Assembly (NCBI GenBank): GCA_033439685.1
Contig: JAUEDM010000008.1
Location: forward strand, 682,001 to 746,000
Source: Apodospora peruviana
Taxonomy: Eukaryota > Ascomycota > Sordariomycetes > Sordariales > Lasiosphaeriaceae
Reading direction: 5' to 3'
DNA length: 64,000 nucleotides
Shown: in pieces, positions 13,264-23,496 of the stretch
Layout: each line of letters begins with the position of its first letter
Numbering within the stretch: the stretch's first letter is position 1
The notes under the pieces: model-generated
The model's input: the letters and a program-made list of their open reading frames with translations, nothing else
Database searches by the model: none
What the model was told of the DNA's origin: nothing
Position numbers and translations under genes: made by a program

Positions 13264-13527
13264 TATAGCCTCTTCCAGATGATACAGGGTGACCTCTGCG
13301 AACTGAAGATACCGGCGGAGCAAGGCACTAGGACACCGCGGGGTCGGGATTAACGTCAGTCTCTTCGGTTAACCTGACTGGCTGCCTCATATAAATGCTG
13401 CGAGACTTGAAGTTGGGTCGGATTCCAGTAATCGGGTACGAACAAGCAGCTGGCCGCCAACTGCTCGTTCACCCCTCGTGTTGGCCAGCCTCAGCCACCA
13501 CATCCGTCTCCCTTGCTGCCTAACCAG

Positions 13528-14106
13528 CTGCATTCGAGCCCGAGACTGAAAACTGGTTTACGACATATGCCGTGGTAAGTCGATCAAGTAATGTCCGTTG
13601 AACATTTCGGTGCTTCGTTACTGAAAAACCGTGCCCTACATAGCTGAAAACGCTTCCTCCTAAACCCAAGGGCAAGGAGCGTAAAAAAACCGATGAACCA
13701 CCGCCGAATCTTTTTACTCCAGATCCTGAGAACGGCGACGACGACGAGACTTTGATATCCAAGAAGCAGATGACCGAGTTTGCTGGAAAATCACGGAAAG
13801 GACATTTGGGCGAAGCTGAAGCAGCTTCTTCGGGATAAGACCGGTACCATCTGGCCAGATCCAGATCGAAACTTCCGCGTCGACAGTGGGTCCAACGTCA
13901 GTGGTCGGCCGGGGGTGAAGACGTGGAATCTGCAGGTCAACAAACAGGCGGAGTTGCCCACAGCCAAGTCATTGTTGCGTTCTAGTAAGAGGAGTGGCGC
14001 GCACCGCTGTTTGCACAAGAGGCTGTTCGAGGGCATTTTCGACACGGGAAACCCGCCGGATTACAAAACTTGGATACAGGATATTCTCGACCGGTTCAAA
14101 AGCTGA
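13528..14106 (+). pseudogene. Decayed gene of unknown function with a single-base frameshift
   Basis: The segment 13528-13574 reads in frame across an apparent intron (GTAAGT at 13575, acceptor TAG at 13643) into 13644 and on to about 13785, giving a charged, proline-rich sequence (LKTLPPKPKGKERKK, DPENGDDDET). That frame then stops, while the plus-1 frame from about 13786 to 14106 continues as a basic, tryptophan-containing sequence (KDIWAKLKQLLRDK ... YKTWIQDILDRFKS). One extra G in TTTGCTGGAAAAT near 13785 would explain the break. Upstream, the same frame runs back to an ATG at 13395 apart from a TAA at 13521. I do not recognise the family. It may be a pseudogene, or a real gene with a sequence error. 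Confidence 0.4.
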
Positions 14107-14640
14107 AAAAACGCTAGCTTGGGAACGAGGCGACGTTCTTTGAATCACGGGGTTTCATATCTGTAATCGACAGTCCTACTATATGAAACAGTTTTACCTT
14201 CTCGTGGTGCTGCCAGCGAGTCGACGCTGCGGTACTTCACCATGCCTGACTCGCGGCAAGGCTGCGAGTCAGCAAGGCCGAGCTAAGAATCATGGACATG
14301 AGACGCCTAATTGTTCATAATATTTCCGTCGTCTTCTTATATTTCTCAGTCTCAGTACCATCCCCACTGCCTAAACTACCTTTCCAATTCTCGTAGGCAT
14401 ATTCGTTAGCCAAGTCGTCAGTCATCTTGTTGTTTAACTAGACTGGATGTTAAGAAGCGAGAGTCATCACGACTCGTGCTATGATAATTAACAGAAACAA
14501 ATATTCCCCAGTTCGTATTAATGGAAATTACACTGGGTATATGGTTGGTTGGTACATGGTCCCTCCCCATCCTTTCAATACGAAAAAAAAACAAACGAGA
14601 ACAGCATAGAGTTAAAGTCTCTTATAAAGCCTAAAAATCG

Positions 14641-14674
14641 GTCGAACTTACAGCTAACAGTCTAATACGCTAGA
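14641..14674 (-). repeat. Partial, decayed copy of tRNA-Asn
   Basis: The bases around 14641-14674 match the T-loop and anticodon side of the intact tRNA-Asn 150 bases downstream (shared TCGAACTTACAG and TAACAGTCT), with about 10 bases missing and several substitutions. Both acceptor-stem halves are absent, so it cannot be a functional tRNA. It is probably a relic of a local duplication. Confidence 0.6.
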
Positions 14675-14793
14675 AACATTCAGCATTTACTTGAAGACCC
14701 GCGCTACAAATGGAAAAGGAATGAAAGTAAAAGGAGAAAATGACAAAAAGTTCAAGATGCATAGGACCAACATTGTAAAACGAAAAATCAAAT

Positions 14794-14867
14794 CTCCTTC
14801 GGTAAGGGTCGAACTTACAGCCTCCAGATTAACAGTCTGACGCGCTAGCCAATTGCGCCACGAAGGA
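14794..14867 (-). tRNA. tRNA-Asn (GTT)
   Basis: A 74-nt cloverleaf on the minus strand. Acceptor stem TCCTTCG pairs with CGAAGGA, followed by discriminator G. The D-arm carries the A box (TGGCGCAATTGG). The anticodon loop CTGTTAA shows anticodon GTT, and the T-arm carries the B box (AGTTCGACCCT). There is no intron. A run of T residues follows on the transcribed strand, fitting an RNA polymerase III terminator. Confidence 0.95.
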
Positions 14868-15314
14868 TTATGATTTGATGAAAAGATCTGTCCTTTTTTC
14901 GGTTTAAGTACAGGATCCACCCCGGTTATTGCCGCCCGTCCCCAAGCTCGATGACCCAGCCACGCAGCACGCTTTTGGATGGGCCATAACTCGATTCAGT
15001 GACTGCCTGGGTTCCGGAAGGTCATATTTCGAACGCCTTGGTTGTGATGGGTGCATCACTACATCCAGGGATTGTTCCATTTTTGCTCCGGGTGTCTATT
15101 TCCCTACTATTAAACCCAATTATTCTCGTGGTTCGGTTCCATGGCAGGAAGGACAAGAAGCAGTTAGATAGGCGAAATATGTGCAACACGCCGTGGACCT
15201 TGTCCTGTGTCTTTCTAGTTTAACGCTGACCCTTGGGCGATACCACCCACCATAGTAGTATCCTTTTGATGCACTCTACCATCCCTTAATATCTTGAATT
15301 TCTCATGTTTCTCC
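14868..15314. other. Intergenic region
   Basis: This lies between the 5' side of tRNA-Asn and the 3' end of the ketopantoate reductase gene. I see no supported coding or RNA feature. Confidence 0.4.
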
Positions 15315-16763
15315 TCAAGTCGTCACGGTCCTCGGGCCCTTTCCACCACCATACTTCAGCCCCGGGTCACTTTTCAGCGGCACCTTGACCAAGCCCTTTG
15401 CCTCTCTGACCCGCCACTGTATCCCCTTCAACAAGCCATACACAACCCGCAACGTTGGCGTGGGCACCCCCAACCTCTCAGCTTCCCGCAACGGCTCTCC
15501 AACAATATTCTCAAATTCGATATAGTTTCCCTAATAAGGTGCTGTAAGTTGGTACACGCGCTCCTCATTCGAAACTACTCAACATTCCATCAAATGACAT
15601 ACCTTTTCCGCATCCTGCAACATACTCGGCTTGAAAAAAGCCTCAAACGTATCAACGACAATCATCCTGTCGACCAGCTCATCAGGCAACTCCACCCCTT
15701 TCGCGAGGGCAGCAGCCTGAATCTCCAACATGATCGGCCGGATCAGATCATCAACAATATGCTCCGACACGCGCATCCGCGACGTGTCCATGCGCAAAAT
15801 CGTCGCAACGCTATTAAACGAGGCGTTATAAAGCAACTTGCGCCACCTCGAAAATCGCACGTCGGGCTCGTGGAGGCAGTCAATTCCCGGACAGCTACCG
15901 TACAAGTCAATAAAGTGTTTGGCGGCGGCGTCGGATTCTGTCGCGGAAATATTGGGGTTGTCGAACGCCCCGACAATGAGCACGTCGTGGTCGTCGTGCT
16001 TGATCGTGCCTTTTGGGCCTTCGGTGGCCCCGATGAAGGAGATTCCCGAAATGATGGGATTGGACGGGAATGCGGTTATTAGGGGTCGTTCGATGTTGAG
16101 TCCGTTTTGGAGGAGTGTAATGGCGGTGTGGCCTGGTGTTATGGCCGGCGCGATGATCTCTGCGACGGAGGGGTGGATGTCGGCTATGTTCTTGGTTGTT
16201 ACCACGACGAAGTCGTAAGGCTGGTCTCCTTGCTTGGCGGTGTCTGGGATGCTGTTGCGGACTATCGTCGATATGTCAGATGCGCGTCATGACTTTAACT
16301 GCCAGTGCGATAGGAGCTGAGACTCACTCCGGCTCGGCCTCCAGCCTTGGATCTCGCCATGGTCCAAGGAGGTGATATTGAACCCGCTCTTTTTCACAGC
16401 GGGAAAGTTGGAGCGCAAAACTGCCGTCACGGAAGCCTTGCCGCCCTTTTCGAGAGCGTAGGCGGCCATTGTGCCTACACCGCCAGATCCGACAATCAGC
16501 ACGTTTGCCTTATCAGAAGGCCCGTCAACCATGGAACCCATGCTGAATGTCTTGTGATAAGATGGAAAGACTGCTGCTGTTGTTCTCGATGTTCGACGCA
16601 GGGGTGACGGCCGAGACTCAGACGCAGCAGTGGTTATGGCATGTCGAGAGGTGGTTATTATGCGGAAGGAGGAGGAAACCCTTTTTGTGGCCACAAGCGT
16701 GCCCTGGCTTGTCGGAATGCCAATGGTGCGATTCCGCTGCCAAATGCTTGCTTGAGAGGCCAT
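15315..16763 (-). CDS. 2-dehydropantoate 2-reductase (ketopantoate reductase, ApbA/PanE family)
   Basis: Rebuilt from three exons: 16763-16328, 16261-15603 and 15530-15315, with introns 16262-16327 (GTGAGT/TAG) and 15531-15602 (GTATGT/TAG); the product is about 436 residues. The NADPH-binding motif VLIVGSGGVGTMAAY follows an N-terminal extension of about 75 residues rich in Ser, Thr and Arg with almost no acidic residues, which looks like a mitochondrial presequence. The ApbA signature continues through DFVVVTTKNIADI, LLQNGL and the C-terminal helical domain (SRWRKLLYNASFNSVATIL, then GNYIEFENIVGEPLREA in the last exon). The enzyme reduces ketopantoate to pantoate in pantothenate and CoA synthesis. 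Fungi carry several paralogues, so the exact substrate is inferred. Confidence 0.9.
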
Positions 16764-17375
16764 GCTATACTTGTCCGAAGCATTGCCCTGTCAACGGCAT
16801 GTAGATGACGTTATTCCAACAGATTGACTGAAGCCATCTCAAAATTTGGTGCAACTTGACTGAGATAAGCGGTGATCGTACTTGGGCCGCTGTCCTATCG
16901 GTGGCGAATTACGTGGTGCGGATCGCAGTTGTAGCAGTTATAAAACTTGTGGTGTTTGTGTGGTGTCAAAGATAAGAGGCGGCCAACCGCAGGTGGTGAA
17001 ATGCGATCTGCTGTGTACCGGGGTGAAGACCGTCCAGCCTGCATGCACTGCCATAGAGGTGTGATAGTGGCAGTGCCGCTTTCCTGGCTCACTTTTTTGC
17101 CCGCCCTCGCCCACTTCCTCGCGGTTCTCTGCTCTCTCCATGGACAAACCTACTAAACATACTGTCGCTGCCATCTCGCTCAAGTCTTGTAACGAGCGAC
17201 GCACTTCTCTCTTCCTTTCCTATATCTTGTCAGCGGAATCAACAGCTTTCGCCTTTGAAAATTCAATCACCGTGTGGTTGAGCCTCGTTGCTATTGGCCC
17301 CGATAGACTCATTCGGCGAGTCACGCCACGTCTTTTCTCCAACAACAACAACCGAAGTTTACGTTCAAGGTGCAA
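16764..17375. other. Intergenic region upstream of the ketopantoate reductase gene
   Basis: This holds the promoter of the minus-strand reductase. I see no additional supported gene. Confidence 0.4.
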
Positions 17376-17624
17376 ATGGAGGAAAGTCAGCAAGCAGAAC
17401 CTACACCACAAGGACATCCGCCGCACCTTGAGACGACCTACAAACTTGAATTCGAGGCCGACTCTATTGGCATTCTGCAATTGTCTTGCTCAGAATGAAG
17501 ATCAGTATTTGTGGGTAATGGACGCGGACCGCGCGAGGTTATGATTTGGGACCTCCCAGAGCATGAAAACGGTGGGCAAATCCTCTTTAGTCCGGGTGAT
17601 TGCCTTTCGCTTGGTGCTACTTAA
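17376..17624 (+). pseudogene. WD40-like gene relic with one in-frame TGA
   Basis: One frame runs 83 codons from an ATG at 17376 to TAA at 17622-17624, broken only by TGA at 17496-17498. The reading before the stop (YKLEFEADSIGILQLSCSE) and after it (RSVFVGNGRGPREVMIWDL) resembles a single beta-propeller blade, ending in the WD-type dipeptide. A small deletion at the TGA could have removed the usual D-G turn. The family assignment rests on pattern resemblance only. There is no neighbouring exon with more blades that I can support. Confidence 0.4.
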
Positions 17625-19159
17625 ATCAAGTCGTTTCAGTGTAGAATTTCGAACCGAGACCGTGATCCGAGAACAAGACGAGTTGGACGCTGTGTTGTGC
17701 GAAAAGTCTCCGGATCCTAGTTGTCGATTTTTGTAATGATTAACTACCAGGTACCCAGAGGGTACCTTTGCTCGCATCGTCTAGATGGGCCCTAGCTCCG
17801 TTCCTGCCAATATCCATCCAATCATCAAGCTGCTGCACACAGAACAGCCTTGATAGAAGGTAGGGTCCTTATCGAAGAGCCCAAGGAATAGTATTGCCTC
17901 CGTATGAAAGCACGTCGCACGGCCTCCATAGCGATCTATCTTTTCCTAGATGCTTCGAGTCCGCGGTCCAGGGATGCCTAACTTGCTAGCATCCGTACAC
18001 GCGTGGTATATCGATCCAGATTTGATAGTTAAAAAATCGGCATGGCAGAGCGGCACGCCATTAAGCCCGCTGATAAAAAGAGTGCCGGGGGGAGACTCGT
18101 CGCCAGTACGATATAAGTTCGGCATAATGGCGGTGTAACCAACCTTTCTCGTCATGGCCGGCGTGGACGGCCTATGTACTATTGGTTACAACCATGGGGA
18201 CGGTTTGTGATGCCGTGGGGGTAAGCCCAGGTACCTGGTAGATGGTAATTTCAAGCTTTCCGGCACGCGGAACGGGACTCTCGAGTCAGAAGAAGGGCCG
18301 ACGGCCCGGGACGTTGAAAACGGGTTTCTGAGCTGACCATGATCATCATGCCTTGTCTGTCAGACACCAGGTAGATGCGGCGTGATCAGTCGTGCAGGGG
18401 GTAAACCATGGATACGGAGCGGAACGGGGCGGTACGAGGCGATGTACGCATTAAAGACACTGCTTTACCATGGCCGCGGGTTCAAGCTTGTTGGGACTTT
18501 GGGTAATGGTAAAATCTGTACGCAGAAAAACACCAAGGACTAGTTAGGACAATGTGCATACCTAGGTACTTGTAAGATAATTAGTGATAGGGTAACCTGT
18601 GGCGTTTCCTACAGGCTCTGCCGTGGGCTCTGTGTTCTCGTCACTCGCTGAGGTAGAATGCAACCACTAGGTTGGCAGTTTCTCCAAGAACTGGGCAACT
18701 TCCTAGTCGAAACTCACACCTGACTTCCTGAACACTTCAGATCTTTGTTAACCTCTTTTTTTGGACAACTAATCATTAACTCTTTTTCACCCTTCGTGCC
18801 TCTGTGCCACTGAGGACGTAGTATTGCCACCACAACCGTTGTGCCCTGTGCCGTAGCAAGAAGCTAACAAGGGCGTCAGCGAGCTCTGTGATTGGATACG
18901 ACCTTCACGCGGCATTGAACCCTTGTAAACGCAAAAGCCAAATCGATAGTGTCATTGATGCTGATGGTAATACGATGGGCTATGAGATAAGCACAGTCAG
19001 TCCCGAATCCAGGTACCTGGTAAGTTAGTAATCTCAACACCTGCCTGAAAGGTACTGAAGTGTGTGTGTGTGACTCTTAGTTCTATAGGTGTCCTATAAC
19101 TACATGTAGTAGATTCGAATGTGCAGGATCTTGTAAACTCCCGGCCTTGTGTGAGAAAT
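17625..19159. other. Intergenic region, about 1.5 kb
   Basis: No supported gene. It holds two copies of a CAGGTACCTGGTA palindrome-containing motif (near 18229 and 19011) and a short GT run near 19060. Confidence 0.4.
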
Positions 19160-19167
19160 ATTTATAT
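19160..19167 (+). promoter_or_regulatory. Putative TATA box of the tyrosinase gene
   Basis: The sequence ATTTATAT lies about 110 bases upstream of the tyrosinase start codon, a usual spacing for a fungal TATA element plus leader. It is positional evidence only. Confidence 0.35.
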
Positions 19168-19273
19168 GCCACTTGCCATCCTGTTCACGATCGACAACTC
19201 TACTGTCTTCATCACGATTCAGCCCAGTCCCTTACTCAAGTCACGCATTCCAGTGACCCTTCCATCTGCCGAC

Positions 19274-20380
19274 ATGAAGTTCTTCCACCTCGCCACCCTG
19301 GCTGCTGCCGCGCTGGCTTTCCCTTCGGATAACAGCCTCGCCCAGCGCAAGACATGCACAACGCCCAAGGTGCGTAAGAGCTGGGCCAAGGCCACCGCCG
19401 CAGAGAAGAGGTCTTACATCAATGCTGTCCTCTGCCTTCCTACAAAGCCCTCGAGGCTGCACGTCTCAACGCACAGCACCCTGTACGATGATTTTGGCTA
19501 CATCCACGCCCAACTGTCGGCACCCCAGAGAAGTGCGTCTACGTCTCTTGTTACTCTGTACTTAGTTTGTATCATGCTCATTCCCAGCACAACACCGCAG
19601 TCCACGGCGAACCTGTATTCCTCCCCTGGCACCGCTACTTTGTGCAAGTCTACGAAGACGCCCTCCGCTCGTGCGGTTACACCGGGGCAGCCATGTACTG
19701 GGACTGGGTCGCCGACTCGGCCGCCCCCTCCAAGGCGGCCGTGTGGGACCCCGTGCTCGGGTTCGGCGGCAACGGCAGCGACACCGACGTCACCAACGGC
19801 CCAGGAAAGCTCCGTGTCGTGAATGGCCCGTTCCGCAACCTGAAGCCGACGTATTGGAACGCCGCCGTCGATCCCCACTACCTCAGCCGCGACTGGGCTC
19901 CGGGCCATCCGGAAGGTAACCAGGCCGAGATGATTGGGAATGCGTATTCCCCGAGCGTCATGGATGAGGTCAACTCCTGGACCGTCTACGAGAAGTTCCA
20001 CCCCGCGCTCGAGTCTTCGCCGCACGGAGCCGTGCATGCCGGCGTCGGCGGCGGGAGGGGTGATATGGGACCTACTTCTTCCCCGAATGGTATGTTTTTG
20101 TTGCTGCCTTCTTCCTAAAGAGAAAGGAGATATGTATCGTGTACTGACTGTACTGTAAACAGACCCCATCTTCTTCCTTCACCACACCATGGTCGACAGG
20201 GTCTGGTGGCAGTGGCAACAGCGTGAACCCCAGAACAGGACCTTTGCCTACAAAGGGGTGCGTAACGATGGACAGAACGCCACGCTGAGTGATGTGATGC
20301 CGATGCTGGGGCTCGCTCCGGATGCCGTGGTGAGGGACTACATGGATACCAAGGGTGGGACGCTTTGCTATACCTATTAG
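19274..20380 (+). CDS. Secreted tyrosinase (type-3 copper polyphenol oxidase)
   Basis: Rebuilt from exons 19274-19532, 19601-20089 and 20163-20380 (introns GTGCGT/CAG and GTATGT/CAG), 321 residues. The N-terminus is a signal peptide (MKFFHLATLAAAALAFP). The CuA site spans the first intron: DDFGYIHAQL, then IHGEPVFLPWHRYF. The CuB site spans the second: SPHGAVHAG, then DPIFFLHHTMVDRVW. YWDW is the family tetrapeptide after CuA. The protein lacks the long C-terminal lid domain of some fungal tyrosinases and matches the short secreted class that oxidises phenols to quinones. The first acceptor was chosen because it alone yields the IH-x5-FLPWHR spacing; a nearer AG gives an intron of only 33 nt. 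Confidence 0.92.
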
Positions 20381-20624
20381 ATACATCATCAAGTTGGAGG
20401 ATCACTCGCACAAGACAGTTTGAGGAGCAGTATTATTAAGTAGGGAGAGTGTATGAGATCTCTCAGTCGGCTAAATTGAGAACAATGTGGTCGGAAGACA
20501 ATGCAGGTGATATGTCATGCCCACAATGTTCAAAGAAAAACTTCCACTTTTTACCCCCCCCCATTTCAAACTTTCAACACGCAACTCTCAAGCCCAACCA
20601 AGCCTTCCTGATAACCCCTTCTCC

Positions 20625-21779
20625 TCAGTCCAAGCTCCCAAACTCTATAATCTTGGCTTCAGCATCCTTACCCAGGCAGCAGTCCTTTCCATACAACCGA
20701 AACATGATAACCAGACGAGGCACGGGCAGCTTTGCCAATGTCCCGGCCACCCACTGGTTGTCCTTGTTAAGTTCGAACCGGAGAAGATCAATGCCCAATT
20801 GCAGAATTTTGCGCTTTATGCCTTGGCCCCAGGAACCCGGTGGCCGCCACACCTGATCGGTTTTGAGATCATTGGCCCGAATTGGTCCTTTCTTCTTCTG
20901 AGTCTCGTGAGCACCAAGCCACAAGTGCCACATCCATACCTTGGTGATGTCGGCCCTCCACTGCCGGACCCGCCTCATAAACAGTGGTGTATTCTCCAAC
21001 ACCGACATGAAGAAGTTGGCGGTTCCCCTATCAAGCTTTGAGCCATGGCCGTGTGTGCTCCACAGGTTATAGAATGGAAGAATTGCTGTCTCGTCCATCG
21101 CGTCCACCAGCTGCACAGACTCGTCGCCTAGCAACCCAAAGAGCCCCGAGCTGCGCCCGGCGCAAAAGGGTATGTGGATGTTGACCAATTCAAGCACAAA
21201 GTTTACTTCGGAATTGTTGTGAGATAGCCGGAAAAACAGCTCCCAAACGGCCGGGTATATCCCCGGCTCCAAGCCCGAAAACGGTGCCTGCGTAAATCCC
21301 GTGTCATGGAATCCAAGTAGAACGTTGGCCATGATGGACACCCTCCCACCTGCCTTGGCCACCGCAAGCCGCAGCAACATCGGCGCCGGGTCACCCTTCT
21401 CGTATGGGCCCCTTGCCAGCGGAATATGCACAATGTCTCGCATTGACTGGAACCAGAGCAAGCCGAGGCTGGACGTGTAGAAATTGGTCCACCTGGTCCT
21501 CCTGGACTCGGGTAACGCAAGGTCTGCGAGCATCTTCTCGAGGTTTACTCCATTCTCAACCACTATGTAGCGCGACTCGGCACAGACGGCTGATATCACG
21601 GGTGGCGCCCACGAGCGGTGGCTTGTCGGTGCGAAATGACAGGTACCCGCCTCGGCGGTTGGGGCCGTGTTGAGCCCGACGACACGACGAGGGAGGCAGA
21701 GCAACCAGATGGCGCGGCGGAGCTCGGGGGGAATTCGACGAAAGAAATGGAAAACGGGTTGGCTTTCAGGTTTGTTCAT
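20625..21779 (-). CDS. 2EXR-domain protein
   Basis: About 384 residues, intronless. I chose the start at 21779 (MNKPESQPVFHFF) because the 2EXR motif begins immediately after it (FHFFRRIPPELRRAIW); an in-frame ATG at 22031 would add 84 residues of low-complexity sequence with no family match. The 2EXR module is an F-box-like domain common in filamentous ascomycetes, with no established biochemical role. The remainder is a globular, Leu-rich region with WQ/WR-rich patches, and no signal peptide or membrane span. Its function is unknown. Confidence 0.75.
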   Translation of the reverse strand: MNKPESQPVFHFFRRIPPELRRAIWLLCLPRRVVGLNTAPTAEAGTCHFAPTSHRSWAPPVISAVCAESRYIVVENGVNLEKMLADLALPESRRTRWTNFYTSSLGLLWFQSMRDIVHIPLARGPYEKGDPAPMLLRLAVAKAGGRVSIMANVLLGFHDTGFTQAPFSGLEPGIYPAVWELFFRLSHNNSEVNFVLELVNIHIPFCAGRSSGLFGLLGDESVQLVDAMDETAILPFYNLWSTHGHGSKLDRGTANFFMSVLENTPLFMRRVRQWRADITKVWMWHLWLGAHETQKKKGPIRANDLKTDQVWRPPGSWGQGIKRKILQLGIDLLRFELNKDNQWVAGTLAKLPVPRLVIMFRLYGKDCCLGKDAEAKIIEFGSLD

Positions 21780-22318
21780 TGCGGTTGTCGAAGCTTTGAG
21801 ATTGCTTGGAGAATACACAGCAGGTAAGCTGGCGAAGGATGCGAGATTTATCGACTCGGGTGTTGGTAAATGGAAAGAATTGCCCGGTGAACCTGGAAGG
21901 AGACACGGTGGTCCAGATGGATCTTTTTGGGAATCGAGACTGAGAATGGCAAGACCTGTGCAGCGTCTCCACTCATGTCCCACGAGGACGGATTGTAGTA
22001 TGAGATAAGGTTCCAGCATGTCCAACGCCACTATTTATTTTTATCTTCATCTGTGCTGGTAGTTCAGGAACCAGTTTTTGATTCGCTCGGTTCAGCATAA
22101 CATTATTTCGTTAGGATTAAATACAGTAGACGCAAAACAAGTAGTTCTAAAACATTATACTATCTCCTTTAAACGTGCGCCTCCTCGTACAGTGCATGCC
22201 TGATAATTAAGCTAGTATACATCAAACGAAACAACATGGACAAAGAAAAACGGAAGGACATGATGCTCTTGTCAAAATCTACGACGAACTCCTCAAAGGA
22301 CACTCCGAAACCTGCTCT
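21780..22318. other. Intergenic region between the 2EXR gene promoter and the cysteine-rich membrane protein gene
   Basis: This holds the upstream region of the 2EXR gene and the 3' flank of its neighbour. No further gene is supported. Confidence 0.4.
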
Positions 22319-23496
22319 CTAATCCTCAAAATGCGTCGATTTATTAAGCTTCGCCCCAACAGGCAAATCAGGCAGCTCAAACTTGAACTTTTTGGGGGTC
22401 ATCCGTCCCGCATCCATCTCCGCAATGGGCGTGGGCAGCGGCATCAGGACTGGCGGTGACAGGACCGGTCCGGACAGCGTCGACGGCGATCCCCACTCCA
22501 GCCCTGGCGGCGGCCAGTCACCACCACCACCTCCGCCATTGTTTCTTGACCTGGAGGTATGGTTGCTCGCACGACGCCGGATACTTCCTCCAGTCGAGCT
22601 ATCCGTGTCGACTATTCTGAACGGCGTAATGGGGCGCTGCTGCAGTCGTGATGACCGTTTATAGTGCCGAGCCAGAATCACGGCCATGGCGACGAGGACG
22701 ATCAGGATCGGTATGCCTACGCCGAGACCGACGCCCGCTCCTACTCTCATTGCGTCTCGGGAGGAAGTATCAGATGCTGATGTAGGAGGTGGTGTGATCG
22801 CTGTTGTCGAGGCTGTTGTCGGGCCGGCGGTGGTCGTCGCATCTGTTAGGGCCGCAGGTGTGGTGGTGGCGACCGCTTCCCGAACTATCGTGCCGGCGGG
22901 CACGCTCATCCACTGTGAACTCTTGCAGCACGCCTGCGCTTCGTTTCCGCAGCAGTACCGCACGCTGCCCTGGCCGTTCCAGCTGTCGACGCACGGTATC
23001 AGGGCGATGCCCCTGTCGTCGGGGTGGTCTCTTGCGACGAGTAGCTGCTCGGGGGTGCCGTTGTCATCGGGGGCTCTACCTTGGATGCTTTTGTTGAATG
23101 TCTGCTGGGGGTTTGCTTATCAAGTATCTGTGTAAGTAGATGAAAGGTGTGGGTTATGGAGCTGAGCATACCCGAATCAACAACACACATCTTGTTGCAC
23201 GGAGCACCCCATTTGTTGTCAGTGCAGCCCTGCTGTGTCATCAGGTTGCTCGCGCTGGTACTGAGGCAGAGGCCATTCGACAGACAATAGTCGTCCCTGG
23301 CGCAGCACGAGACCGGCTTGGACGGGTCCTCCGCCGAACCGCATGGTATCAGGTCTGTGTTTTTGGTTCCCCATGTGTCGTAGCATGTTGTTATTGTTGT
23401 ATCCGCCGTCCGTCCAGGCTGGCTGTAGAGTAGGGCAATAATACAAATGGAAATACAGACGTCGTGTAATAGATGTTCATGGAGAACTGATTTCAT
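22319..23496 (-). CDS. Cysteine-rich single-pass membrane protein
   Basis: Two exons, 23496-23172 and 23115-22319, joined across a 56-nt intron (GTATGC/AAG); 373 residues. A hydrophobic N-terminal segment (about residues 12-25) is followed by a cysteine-rich ectodomain (CYDTWGTKN, PVSCCARDDYC, CNKMCVV, YCCGNEAQACC), a Thr/Ala/Pro-rich linker likely to be O-glycosylated, one transmembrane span (GIPILIVLVAMAVILA) with a basic stop-transfer (RHYKRSS), and a Ser/Gly/Pro-rich cytoplasmic tail of about 120 residues. The layout resembles fungal wall-stress-sensor-like or receptor-like proteins, but the cysteine spacing is not a WSC domain that I recognise. The acceptor was fixed by phase, because the nearer CAG gives an immediate stop. 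Confidence 0.75.

Noticed and set aside
19121..19273. Upstream extension of the tyrosinase reading frame
   Set aside because: The signal peptide begins at 19274; the extension precedes it and is the transcribed leader or promoter.
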